DNA of 64,000 nucleotides from Candidatus Krumholzibacteriota bacterium (lineage in GTDB: Bacteria > Krumholzibacteriota > Krumholzibacteriia > Krumholzibacteriales > Krumholzibacteriaceae). The DNA lies in NCBI GenBank assembly GCA_016933255.1, contig JAFGBF010000022.1, positions 62,001 to 126,000 on the forward strand. Direction: 5' to 3'. Both the position numbers and the translations under genes were made by a program. The notes beneath the pieces were generated by a model. That model saw only the letters and a list, made by a program, of their open reading frames with translations, did not search any database and was not told where the DNA came from. Shown piece by piece: positions 17,150-26,097 of this stretch (its first letter is position 1; each line of letters opens with the position of its first letter).

Positions 17150-17154
17150 CTTTC

Positions 17155-18120
17155 CTACCCCATAATAAAATCCTGGTTCTCATCTTCCCTGAAATCGGCC
17201 ATAGCCGGTTTTTGATCCAGGTCTGTTCCCGTATCGCTTCCGAACCTTTCTCTTACTTCTTTAGCGACTTTCCTGTTCAGGTACAACAGCCTTATATCCA
17301 TGGGACATGCCCTTTCGCACGCTCCGCACTCCACGCATCTCCCGGCGATATGCAGGTTTCTGATAATATGGAAGATCATCGTGTCGGTGATTTCCGGAGT
17401 CTTGCCGATCCACTGAGGGTCATTCTGATCGACAAAGCAGACGTTGCAGTAACACGAAGGACAAACATTCCTGCAGGCATAGCACCTTATACACTTTGAA
17501 TATTCCTCATTCATCCTCTCCCATCTCTCGTCGGCGGAAAGGTTTTCATATTCTTCTATATCTGAATAGGGATCTGATTCTCCGCTGAATTTCCGGGGTT
17601 CCCCGATAAACAGATCATATTCCTCAGCATCCTTTCTGAGACACGAAAGGCATGCATTGCTGAGTAATTCCTCAAGCGGGACCGATAGTTCGAACTCTTT
17701 CCCTTTTATGGTAACGGTATCCCCATCCTGAGAGTATTCAAGGACTTCCCTGCCCTCCGCCTTTCTTCTCACTTTTCTTGTGTCGATCACGCCGGAACAG
17801 GGCACTCCGATTATCGTTACATCTTCTCTTTTCAACTGCTTTTCCGTTATATTCAGAACCAGTGAACGCGAATCACATCCCTTGACGAATATCCCCACCT
17901 TTTTTCTGTCGCGTGAGATCTTTTTATTATCTTTAGTAAAATAGACGGTCAGATTGTTTCCGCAGGTAGAGTCAAAAACAAGCTGATCCGCTTCATCGGA
18001 TGAACTGATAAATACCGGAGTCGATGCCAGGGGAAGCGATCCCTTTGCCCAGCCGATCACAAGATCGACCTTCCCATCGTCCAGAAGTTTCCCTGCCGCC
18101 TCTCTCAATTCATTTACCAC
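17155..18120 (-). CDS. FdhB-like ferredoxin protein (FlxC/FloxC-like)
   Basis: 321 residues. The N-terminal half has FrhB/FdhB-like segments (VGIFVKGCDSRSLVLN, IIGVPCSGVID, NACLSCLRKDAEEYD); the C-terminal half carries two [4Fe-4S] motifs (CIRCYACRNVCPSCYCNVC, CVECGACERACPMDI). The same architecture recurs at 22094-23194 and 23187-24350, so three paralogues feed this block. It probably bridges flavin and iron-sulfur subunits in an Flx-like module. GTG start with AAGGGAG, one base after the MvhD stop, so translation is likely coupled. Confidence 0.82.
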   Translation of the reverse strand: MVNELREAAGKLLDDGKVDLVIGWAKGSLPLASTPVFISSSDEADQLVFDSTCGNNLTVYFTKDNKKISRDRKKVGIFVKGCDSRSLVLNITEKQLKREDVTIIGVPCSGVIDTRKVRRKAEGREVLEYSQDGDTVTIKGKEFELSVPLEELLSNACLSCLRKDAEEYDLFIGEPRKFSGESDPYSDIEEYENLSADERWERMNEEYSKCIRCYACRNVCPSCYCNVCFVDQNDPQWIGKTPEITDTMIFHIIRNLHIAGRCVECGACERACPMDIRLLYLNRKVAKEVRERFGSDTGTDLDQKPAMADFREDENQDFIMG

Positions 18121-18121
18121 T

Positions 18122-18541
18122 TTATGCTCCCTTGACCAGTCTTTTCGCCGGCCCTATCTTACGGATATCTTCAGTGACTTTCGTTACTACCTGCGCGAAC
18201 CTTTCTCCTTCTCCCGCGGATATCCAGGAAAACTGAACCCTGTCGGGCTCGACGCCGACAAATTCGAGGAGAGGCTTCAGGACGGCGAAACGCCTTCTGG
18301 CAACGAAGTTTCCGGAAATATAGTGGCAATCGCCGGGATGACATCCGGATACCAGAACGCCATCAAAGCCGCTCTGCAGTCCTTTCAGGATCATTAAAGG
18401 ATCGACCCTTCCCGAACATGGTATTCTTACCACCCTTACATTAGGGGGATACTGCATCCTGGATACTCCCGCCAGATCCGCTCCGGCGTATGAACACCAG
18501 TTACACAAGATAGCCAGGATCTTCGGCTGCCATTCACTCAT
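18122..18541 (-). CDS. mvhD: MvhD/FlxD-type [2Fe-2S] hydrogenase iron-sulfur subunit (copy 1)
   Basis: 139 residues. CNWCSYAGADLAG at the start and SGCHPGDCHY in the middle are the MvhD signatures; VQFSWISAGEGERFAQVV closes the domain. MvhD docks the electron donor (hydrogenase, formate dehydrogenase or Flx) onto HdrA. It begins right at the HdrA stop (TTGGAGATTAG ATG), so it is translationally coupled to the intact HdrA. Confidence 0.92.
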   Translation of the reverse strand: MSEWQPKILAILCNWCSYAGADLAGVSRMQYPPNVRVVRIPCSGRVDPLMILKGLQSGFDGVLVSGCHPGDCHYISGNFVARRRFAVLKPLLEFVGVEPDRVQFSWISAGEGERFAQVVTKVTEDIRKIGPAKRLVKGA

Positions 18542-21500
18542 CTAATCTCCAACCTTCTCGGTAATCACCAGATCAAGAGAATCGAATACCGAATACATCT
18601 GTTGATTGGTAAATCCTCTCAGATCAAGAGCACCGCATCTGCATGAAGCTACACACGCTCCACATCCTTTGCAGAGAGCCTCGTTGACGACGGCCACCAG
18701 CTTCTCCGGATCTACCTCGATCGCTGAATAGGCGCAGATAGACTCACAGTAGGAGCAGCCTGAGCATCTGTCGGTCATGACCTGGCAGATAGTACCCTCT
18801 GCAAGAACAGCTTTTCTGTTTAGAAAGGTAAGCGCTCTGCTTGCGGCCGCCTTTGCCTGAGCCTGAGACTCGTCCATATCCTTCGGACTATGCGCCAGGC
18901 CGCAGAGAAATACGCCCTCAGTAGCAAAATCCACAGGCCTGAGCTTAACGTGGGCTTCAAGAAACATCCCGTCGGCGTTAAGCGGGACCTTCAGCTTTTT
19001 CGCAAGTTCCTCATTCTTTTCAGGGGCGTCGATCGCTGTGGCAAGCACCACAAGGTCGGCGTCGATGACTACATCCCGGTCCATTATGGGATCAAACACA
19101 GTGACCCTTGCCCTGCTGTCAGTGACATCCTCATCGATCAATTCGACCACCGGCTTCGAGTCGGGAGTGTACCTGAGAAAAACCGTTCCTTCATCGCGGA
19201 GCTCGGTATAATATTTCTCGCTGAAACCGTATGTCCTTATATCGCGGTAGGCGAAATATACGTTCGTTTTCGATTTTACCTTTTTCAACTCGAGAGCATT
19301 TTTGACTGCTTTCGAGCAGCATATTCTGCTGCAGTACATCCGCCCTTCTTCCCTCGAGCCGACACACTGGATCATCACAACATTCTTCAGCTTTCCCGCG
19401 GGAAAGTCCTTTTCGTGAAGCATTCTTTCGAATTCCACCTGTGTCACGATCCTGGAGCTCTTGCCCAGCAGATATTCCTCCGTTTTGTGTTCTTCGCCTC
19501 CTGTCGCTACTATGACGACTCCATGATCGAGTAATCGACCCTCTTTTCCAGAACCGGCTTTTAAACTTGTCTTGTAATTTCCGATGTATCCTGAAATATC
19601 TTCTATCTCAGCTCCCTTTAAAACCTCGATCATCTTATGTCTGCTGACCTTTTTGATCAGATCGCCTAGAAATACCTGAGGATCCTTATCGTCAAAATTG
19701 AAGAAAATGTTTCTCAGGTTGCCCCCGAGCTCATCTTCCTTCTCAATGAGATAGACCTGATGCCCCGCATCGGCAAGAGAAAGAGCCGAAGTCATTCCTG
19801 AAAGGCCTCCTCCGATCACAAGCGCCTTGGGATCGATCTCGATAGGAAGCCTCTCGAGCGGCTGCAGGCCTCTCGATTTCGCTACCCCCATCTCGACCAG
19901 GTCTTTTGATTTGATCGTCGCAAGTTCAGGCTGATCCATATGCGCCCATGAGCACTGGTCCCTGATATTTGCCATTTCGAACAGGTACGGGTTGAGTCCT
20001 GCTTCATTTATCGTCTCTCTGAACAGAGGTTCGTGAGTCCTGGGAGTACAGGCAGCGACGACCACCCTGTTAAGATCATGTTCTTCGATCCTCTTCTTGA
20101 TCGTGTCAAGGCAGTCTGTAGAACATGCATACATAACATCTTCCGTGTGTTCGACATTTTCAAGAGTTCCAGCGTATTCAGCCACATCCTTTACATCTAC
20201 TACTCCCGCTATATTTATTCCGCAATGGCAGACAAAAACGCCTATACGCGGCCGCTGTCCGATGACATTCTTTTCCGGGATCGATTCATCAGCAGTCGGA
20301 AGTCCCTGTCTCTCAAGGTCAAGGAAACGTACCGCGTTCGCTACTGCGCCGGACGCCGATACCACAGATTCAGGAATATCCTTCGGTCCATTCATCGCGC
20401 CGCATACAAAGACACCTTCTCTGGAAGTCATAAGGGGGCTGAATCTCTCTGACCGGCAGAATCCGAATTCGTTCAATCTGATATCAAGGTCTTCAGAGAG
20501 TCTTTGATTCGCCTCCCTCGCCTGAAGCCCTATCGACAGGACCACCATATCGAATTCTTCATACTGGGTAGTCCCCTTCTCAAGTGTGTATCTCAGTCTC
20601 AGTTTACCCTCAGGGGTCTCAATGATATCTGCTACCTTGGACCTCTTGAACTTTACACCGTACTGTTTTTCAGCCTTTTCATAATATTTGTCGAAATCTT
20701 TTCCAAAAGCCCTTATGTCCATATAGAATATCGACGAATCGAGATCCTTTATATGTTCCTTCGCGATTATCGACTGTTTGATAGCAAACATACAGCACGC
20801 TGAAGAACAGTAGTTTCTATCGATCCCTTCGTCCCTCGAACCGACACACTGTATAAACGCGAGTTTTTTAGGCTCTTTTCCGTTCGACGCTCTGACGACA
20901 TGCCCTCCCATCGGGCCTGAAGCCGAAAGCATCCTCTCGAATTCCAGAGAAGTGACTACATCCGGATATCTGTGATAACCGAAATGCCCGAAACCGATCG
21001 GGTCGAAAGGATCTATTCCAGCCGCAAGGATTATGGCGCCGACCTCAAGTTCAACTTCCCGGTCCTTGTCTTCATAGTTGATAGCTCCGGCCTCGCATGT
21101 CTTTTCACATATCCTGCATACGCCTTTAGTCAGATAAAGGCATTTATCCTTATCGATCGTATATTCGGCCGGAATGCTCTGCAGAAAATATCTTGAGATA
21201 GCTTTTCTTGTCCGAAGCCCGACATCGAACGTATCCTCGATCTTTACAGGACATTTATCCTCGCAGAGTCCGCACGCAACACACTTTACAGGATCTACAT
21301 ATTTAGCTCTTTCCAGTATTGTGCACTTGAATCTACCAGGCTTTCCGCTCACGTTTTTAAGATTAGACAGGATGTGGATCTGGATTCCTGGATGTCTGGC
21401 GCATTCACTCATTTTCGGCGACAGAATACACATCGAGCAGTCATTAGTAGGAAATGTCTTGTCCAGCTGGGGCATCCGGCCGCCGATCGTGGGAGTATCC

Positions 21501-21604
21501 TCCACAAGATGGACTTCCACACCCATTTCAGCCAGATCAAGCGCGGCCTGAATGCCTGCTATCCCTGCTCCGACTATCAGAACTGAATTCCTTTTACTAC
21601 CCAT
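18542..21604 (-). CDS. hdrA: HdrA, double-FAD form (intact copy)
   Basis: 1020 residues, effectively two HdrA-like halves in one chain. First half: Rossmann motif [40 protein letters not shown], ferredoxin CVACGLCEDKCPV, then CLYLTKGVCRICEKTC. Second half: FVCHCGINIAG (about 457), second Rossmann LVIGGGLSGMTSALSLADAG (about 596) and a C-terminal 2[4Fe-4S] domain (CSGCSYCESICAY, CKGCGACVASCRCG). Methanogen HdrA is about 650 residues with one FAD; this longer two-FAD form is the reference for the two split copies in the same window. HdrA carries the bifurcating flavin in characterised complexes. Ribosome binding site AGGAAGGA. Confidence 0.93.
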   Translation of the reverse strand: MGSKRNSVLIVGAGIAGIQAALDLAEMGVEVHLVEDTPTIGGRMPQLDKTFPTNDCSMCILSPKMSECARHPGIQIHILSNLKNVSGKPGRFKCTILERAKYVDPVKCVACGLCEDKCPVKIEDTFDVGLRTRKAISRYFLQSIPAEYTIDKDKCLYLTKGVCRICEKTCEAGAINYEDKDREVELEVGAIILAAGIDPFDPIGFGHFGYHRYPDVVTSLEFERMLSASGPMGGHVVRASNGKEPKKLAFIQCVGSRDEGIDRNYCSSACCMFAIKQSIIAKEHIKDLDSSIFYMDIRAFGKDFDKYYEKAEKQYGVKFKRSKVADIIETPEGKLRLRYTLEKGTTQYEEFDMVVLSIGLQAREANQRLSEDLDIRLNEFGFCRSERFSPLMTSREGVFVCGAMNGPKDIPESVVSASGAVANAVRFLDLERQGLPTADESIPEKNVIGQRPRIGVFVCHCGINIAGVVDVKDVAEYAGTLENVEHTEDVMYACSTDCLDTIKKRIEEHDLNRVVVAACTPRTHEPLFRETINEAGLNPYLFEMANIRDQCSWAHMDQPELATIKSKDLVEMGVAKSRGLQPLERLPIEIDPKALVIGGGLSGMTSALSLADAGHQVYLIEKEDELGGNLRNIFFNFDDKDPQVFLGDLIKKVSRHKMIEVLKGAEIEDISGYIGNYKTSLKAGSGKEGRLLDHGVVIVATGGEEHKTEEYLLGKSSRIVTQVEFERMLHEKDFPAGKLKNVVMIQCVGSREEGRMYCSRICCSKAVKNALELKKVKSKTNVYFAYRDIRTYGFSEKYYTELRDEGTVFLRYTPDSKPVVELIDEDVTDSRARVTVFDPIMDRDVVIDADLVVLATAIDAPEKNEELAKKLKVPLNADGMFLEAHVKLRPVDFATEGVFLCGLAHSPKDMDESQAQAKAAASRALTFLNRKAVLAEGTICQVMTDRCSGCSYCESICAYSAIEVDPEKLVAVVNEALCKGCGACVASCRCGALDLRGFTNQQMYSVFDSLDLVITEKVGD

Positions 21605-21628
21605 CGATCCTTCCTCGAATACTTAAAC

Positions 21629-22054
21629 TTAAAGGAATATTTTTTTCTTTACCGGGTTTTCACCCATTGCGATGATCGTTTCAGTAAACTCATTTGCTAC
21701 ACGGGCAAACTTCGGCCCCTCTGAAGCGGATATCCATGACAGCCTGATCCTTTCCGCTTCAAGTCCCAGAGATTCAAATACCGTTTTGACGATGGCGAAT
21801 CTTCTGCGAGTGTGATAATTCCCCGTCTCATAATGACAATCACCCGGATGGCACCCTCCGAGGAGTACTCCGTCAGAACCTTTGAGAAATGCCCTGAGAA
21901 TGAAAACCGGGTCTACTCTGCTTGAACACATGACTTTTATCGGAATTATTGCCGTGGGATACTGCAATCTCGATGTTCCGGCAAGGTCAGCTCCGGTATA
22001 AGAACACCATTTGCACAGGAAACTCGTTATCCTTGGAACATATTTTTTATCCAT
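21629..22054 (-). CDS. mvhD: MvhD-type [2Fe-2S] subunit (copy 2)
   Basis: 141 residues. CKWCSYTGADLAGTSRLQYP and LGGCHPGDCHYETGNYHTRRR are conserved; ERIRLSWISASEGPKFARV follows. It lies 24 bases upstream of the intact hdrA and downstream of the two FdhB-like genes, so it may be the docking subunit for that pair. About as similar in layout to copy 3 as to copy 1. Confidence 0.92.
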   Translation of the reverse strand: MDKKYVPRITSFLCKWCSYTGADLAGTSRLQYPTAIIPIKVMCSSRVDPVFILRAFLKGSDGVLLGGCHPGDCHYETGNYHTRRRFAIVKTVFESLGLEAERIRLSWISASEGPKFARVANEFTETIIAMGENPVKKKIFL

Positions 22055-22093
22055 ATCAGGTCTCCATGCCTCCGGGAATGCCGGAAGTAAAGC

Positions 22094-23194
22094 CTATTCA
22101 TCGACAAACCGGGAAAATTCCTCTTCCTTAAAGACCATTACGGGAATCGCCTCTTCGAGATCCCTGCCTGGGATATAATCAAAAATTGATGCAGTCTTAT
22201 CACCAGTTCTCTTAAATACCGACGCGACTGGAATATCCGCCGGGCAGACATCGGAACAAAGTCCGCATCCCACACAGGAAAAACTCATGTGGATCATTCT
22301 TCCGATATGGAAAAGCATCGTGTCAGGAGGCAGCCTTAACGCGCCTTTTTGTGAGAGTTCTTTTTCGTAATAGGCGATATCGCTGTCAAAATTCATAGAT
22401 TCAAAATCACAAGATACGCAATAGCAGATCGGGCATACCCGGCTGCATCCATGACATCCTACACACTTGCCGAAAATCTCGATCACAGCATCGATACCCC
22501 CCTTTCCGGGGAAGACCGAATTGAACAATCTTTCTTTCTCTGCCAGCCGCTTTTTCATAAGTCCGGCAGAAATAGCCGGATCATATTCCTTCTTATCAAT
22601 TTCTCCGCCTAGCCCCTCGAGAAGTTCCGAAGCTGACTTACTGTTCAGATAGATCTGACAATTTTCATCGAGGTCTTTCTCGCCCACCAGCGATACGGTC
22701 ACATCTGAATTGATCGGGATAAAATGTTCACACGCTTTGCAGGTCTCTCTTATCTCGGCATGAATTTTCTCGGAGGACAGATCGGAATAATAATTCGCAG
22801 TCATCCCGCCTGTAATGCCGTCGACTGCTTTCTGCAAAGGAAAGACTCCTCCGCAGGTGCAGGAGATAGTAAGAATATTATCCAGAGTACCCTGCTCCCG
22901 TTTTACTCTTTCCACAAAGCCCCGCAATTCACAAGGTTTCAGTACGACCGCTATTTTTGAGCTGGAAGGGGTTATCATGGAGAGCACCTGGGCGGTGTTG
23001 GCGATCATTACGGGAGCAAAGGGATCGATGCTGTCGAGCTCCGACCGATCGGTAATAAATCCGAGATCAAGCGAACCTTCGTCATCGAGCCTTCTTGGAG
23101 CAAGGACCGCTGATACTTTCCCCTTATCCAAAAGGTGCCTTAAAAGTTCTCTTACCCCATCCGAAGGCTTCGATTCGAGAGTGATCCTACTCAT
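22094..23194 (-). CDS. FdhB-like ferredoxin protein, tandem paralogue B
   Basis: 366 residues. Segments AVVLKPCELRGFVERVK, ISCTCGGVFPLQK and CKACEHFIP resemble FdhB/FrhB-type N-domains. Two [4Fe-4S] motifs follow: CVGCHGCSRVCPICYCVSC and CVGCGLCSDVCPADIP. The same order of motifs appears in the next gene upstream, so the two are tandem duplicates or a heterodimer. Start set at ATG 23194, which overlaps the upstream stop (ATGAGTAG) with GGAGGG in front; a longer start at 23227 is less likely. Confidence 0.83.
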   Translation of the reverse strand: MSRITLESKPSDGVRELLRHLLDKGKVSAVLAPRRLDDEGSLDLGFITDRSELDSIDPFAPVMIANTAQVLSMITPSSSKIAVVLKPCELRGFVERVKREQGTLDNILTISCTCGGVFPLQKAVDGITGGMTANYYSDLSSEKIHAEIRETCKACEHFIPINSDVTVSLVGEKDLDENCQIYLNSKSASELLEGLGGEIDKKEYDPAISAGLMKKRLAEKERLFNSVFPGKGGIDAVIEIFGKCVGCHGCSRVCPICYCVSCDFESMNFDSDIAYYEKELSQKGALRLPPDTMLFHIGRMIHMSFSCVGCGLCSDVCPADIPVASVFKRTGDKTASIFDYIPGRDLEEAIPVMVFKEEEFSRFVDE

Positions 23195-24350
23195 CAGAAC
23201 CCTCCTCTCCTTCGGCAGACTTGACAATCTCGTGGACGAGAGGAAGTTCCTTTTTTTCGAATTTTCTAAGCGGCAGAGGCTCTCCGTTGTTTTTCCCCGC
23301 GATATATTCGAATGTCGGCTGAGTAATATCTGCCATATAACTGAATATTTCCGCTACAGGAATCCCTGTCGGACAGGCATCTGTACAAAATCCGCAAGAA
23401 ACGCAGGAAAGACTCATATGAGTCATCCGTCCGGCGTGAAACATGACCTTGTCTCTTGGAAACGCCATCGCCCCTCTTTTTTCCGCGATCTCAAAGATAA
23501 AATCAGGGTCCTTTTTTGATACTTCTGAATCAAAATAGCATTGCCGGCAGTAGCAGATCGGACAGACACTCATGCAATTATGGCAGCCGATACATTTTCT
23601 AAAAGCATTTATCAATCCATCAAGTCCCTTGATCCTCTCTCCGGCAGCTGAAAGAGTCTCAGTCCTCTTCTTTGTCCTTTTGTCCCTGATCGATGAGATT
23701 TCCGACTCCCAATCCGCGATCTTCGCATCCCTGTCAAGCCCGATCGCGTCGAGGAGCTCCGCTCCTTGTTCAGATACAGGAATAACGAAAGCGGATCCCT
23801 CATCGACGCCGAAATATCCGAAATGTATATCAGAATCGACGATCGAGAATTCGGTGCATATCCCGCATGCTGGTTTTATATTTTCTTCTCCCGGCCTGCC
23901 GGATGCGATCATCTTTCCGAATGATTCCTCGGAAAAACCGGGATCCTTCACATAATCCTGAAAAGGGACAGCCCCGGGACAATCATAGCTCACCAAAACA
24001 ATATTATCGAAGTGCACCTGGTTAAGTTTCATAAGCTCTATACCTGCACGGATCTCGCACGGCCTCATAACGGCCAGGATCCTTGATTCACCCTTACCCT
24101 TTCTTGTAAGGCTCTTCAGGGCTTTAGCCCCCTGCACAGGCATGACAGGAGCAACCGGCGAAGCACTCTCGATTACCGCGGGATCATTCATGAGGATCCA
24201 GGCGTAGGAATTTTCGGCAGGGACCTTCACAGGAGCGAGTACTGAGTCTACGGCGCCCTTATCTACAGCGATTTTCAGAAAATCATGGAGAGATCCCCTG
24301 ATCCCCTCCGGTGATCTCATCCTTGCTGCAGATCTTTCGGTATCGTTCAT
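23187..24350 (-). CDS. FdhB-like ferredoxin protein, tandem paralogue A
   Basis: 387 residues, with the same layout as the gene at 22094-23194: AVMRPCEIRAGIELMK, VSYDCPGAVPFQDYV, CGICTEFSIVDSDIHFG, then CIGCHNCMSVCPICYCRQC and CVSCGFCTDACPTGIPVAEIF. Family members move electrons between a flavin/NAD site and an MvhD/HdrA partner. Its reading frame overlaps the next gene by eight bases, suggesting coupled, equal expression. Start ATG 24350 after AAAGG. Confidence 0.83.
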   Translation of the reverse strand: MNDTERSAARMRSPEGIRGSLHDFLKIAVDKGAVDSVLAPVKVPAENSYAWILMNDPAVIESASPVAPVMPVQGAKALKSLTRKGKGESRILAVMRPCEIRAGIELMKLNQVHFDNIVLVSYDCPGAVPFQDYVKDPGFSEESFGKMIASGRPGEENIKPACGICTEFSIVDSDIHFGYFGVDEGSAFVIPVSEQGAELLDAIGLDRDAKIADWESEISSIRDKRTKKRTETLSAAGERIKGLDGLINAFRKCIGCHNCMSVCPICYCRQCYFDSEVSKKDPDFIFEIAEKRGAMAFPRDKVMFHAGRMTHMSLSCVSCGFCTDACPTGIPVAEIFSYMADITQPTFEYIAGKNNGEPLPLRKFEKKELPLVHEIVKSAEGEEGSDE

Positions 24351-24417
24351 CCCACTGCCTTTCAGTATCTATTGTCTTCGTTCAGATAAAATCCGCAAAA
24401 ACCGCTCATAAAACTGA

Positions 24418-26097
24418 TCATCTTATCGCTTCTCTTACTTCCTGATAAAGTTGCGGATTTGTAAAATGTTTCGTTCTAAGGGCCCCGGATGGACAACTGC
24501 CGAAACAGTTTCCGCATCCCCGGCATACGACCTCGTTTACGACAGAGACTCCTTTGGATTCATCATAAGAGATCGCTCCGTAAACACAGACATCGAGACA
24601 ATTCTGACATCCGGTACAGAACGCTTCAAGCACCTCTGTCACCTTGACCTCAGGTACTATCTTTTCTCCAGGAATAAGATGCGTGAGGATCCTTCCCGCA
24701 GCAGCCTGTGCAAAAAAGATCGAGTCTGTTATTCCCTTTGGGCTATGCGCCGCTCCTACCACGAAAATCCCGTCGATCGAAGTAGCCACTGGATCGGTCG
24801 TCTGGTGCATCTCCTGAAAGAAACCGGTCTCACTTACCGGTATTTCGAGCAATTCAGCGAGAGAATCTGTATCTTCGGAAGGAACGATGGCCGGAGCCAG
24901 GATCACCATATCGAAGTCGGCATTACCGGGGCTGCCGTCCATTCCGGTAAATGAAATCTTTGTCCCATCCTGTGTGATCTTCTGTATCCTCCTGAATTCG
25001 ACCCCCCTCTCAGCCATTGCTTTATGGAAAGACTGGTCTCCCTTGTCAGGCATACAGAGTCCCTTGTGAAACTCAGTGACTTTTATTGCGTCTGACTGAT
25101 CCTTAAGATAGCGTGCGATCTTGATCATATAATTGCAGCAGATCCGCGAACAGTATCCCTTTTCTTCCCTGCCTACGCAGTGGACAAGAGCGACAGAAGC
25201 AGGTTCTTTTCCCGACTTCGTCATGATCTTCCCATGCTCTTTTAGCATCTCTTCTATCTCAAGCGAGGTATAGACATCATCCGATTCGGAATAGCTGTGC
25301 GATTCCGAAGACAAAGGATCGATCAGGCCGTATCCTGAAGCAACGACTATCGCGCCCGCTTTAATATCTGTATTTCCATTTTTACTTTTGACTACGATCT
25401 CGAAATTGCCGAGAAATCCGATTATGCTTTCAAGCGAGCTCTCGAGGAAAACCTTTATAAAGGGATTTGCACTGACCTTTTCTATCTTTTCTTCAATAAG
25501 GGCCAGTCCCTTTCCCTGCCTCGGCAGAAGACTGCTGAACCGTGACGACTTGCCTCCGATCTTTCCCGATTTTTCGATCAGATAGATATTTCTTTTCTCG
25601 CCGGCAAGTGAAAGAGCAGTCTCAATCCCGGCGATCCCTCCTCCTATTACGACTACATCCGGATCGATATCCAGCTGTTTTTCAAAAAGAGACGACTGGT
25701 AAAGGACCCTGTTGATCCCTCCCCTTAAATATGAGATCGCTTTTTCCGTGGCTTTTTCTTTGTCGGGGATGATCCAGGCGCAGTGTTCCCGAATATTAAT
25801 GATCTTGTACAGGTATGGATTAAGGTCTGTCTTCTTGCATACCCCTATGAAAGTCTTGTTATGATCCCTCGGAGAACACGCTCCGAGGACAAGATGCGTA
25901 AACCCGTTGCTTTTTATCTCTTCTTCAAGATAGTTCTTTCCGTCAGCGGAACAGAGCAATCCATATTTTTTTACGACCAGTTCGATCTCCCGGTATTCGT
26001 CCAGAGCGGGTAATGTCTCCAGGATCCTGTCGAGATCGACTTTACTCGCTATATTCGGCCCGCACTCACAGACGTAGACTCCGACTTTTGCTTTCAT
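24418..26097 (-). CDS. HdrA second half, separate gene (split copy)
   Basis: 559 residues matching the C-terminal half of the 1020-residue HdrA: N-terminal VYVCECGPNIASKVD (about residues 7-20), Rossmann VVIGGGIAGIETALSLAGE, CGREEKGYCSRICCNYM, IVVGAAHSPKG-type region, and a terminal ferredoxin (CTGCQNCLDVCVYGAI, CRGCGNCFGSCPSGAL). The HdrA 'CHCG' motif is CECG here, losing the His seen in both other copies. It overlaps the upstream first-half gene by four bases (TAGATGA), so the two polypeptides are probably made together and assemble as one HdrA. Confidence 0.88.
   Translation of the reverse strand: MKAKVGVYVCECGPNIASKVDLDRILETLPALDEYREIELVVKKYGLLCSADGKNYLEEEIKSNGFTHLVLGACSPRDHNKTFIGVCKKTDLNPYLYKIINIREHCAWIIPDKEKATEKAISYLRGGINRVLYQSSLFEKQLDIDPDVVVIGGGIAGIETALSLAGEKRNIYLIEKSGKIGGKSSRFSSLLPRQGKGLALIEEKIEKVSANPFIKVFLESSLESIIGFLGNFEIVVKSKNGNTDIKAGAIVVASGYGLIDPLSSESHSYSESDDVYTSLEIEEMLKEHGKIMTKSGKEPASVALVHCVGREEKGYCSRICCNYMIKIARYLKDQSDAIKVTEFHKGLCMPDKGDQSFHKAMAERGVEFRRIQKITQDGTKISFTGMDGSPGNADFDMVILAPAIVPSEDTDSLAELLEIPVSETGFFQEMHQTTDPVATSIDGIFVVGAAHSPKGITDSIFFAQAAAGRILTHLIPGEKIVPEVKVTEVLEAFCTGCQNCLDVCVYGAISYDESKGVSVVNEVVCRGCGNCFGSCPSGALRTKHFTNPQLYQEVREAIR

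Noticed and set aside
18122-22054. Selenocysteine in HdrA or MvhD proteins
   Set aside because: All HdrA and MvhD frames are full length with Cys at the expected positions and no in-frame TGA.
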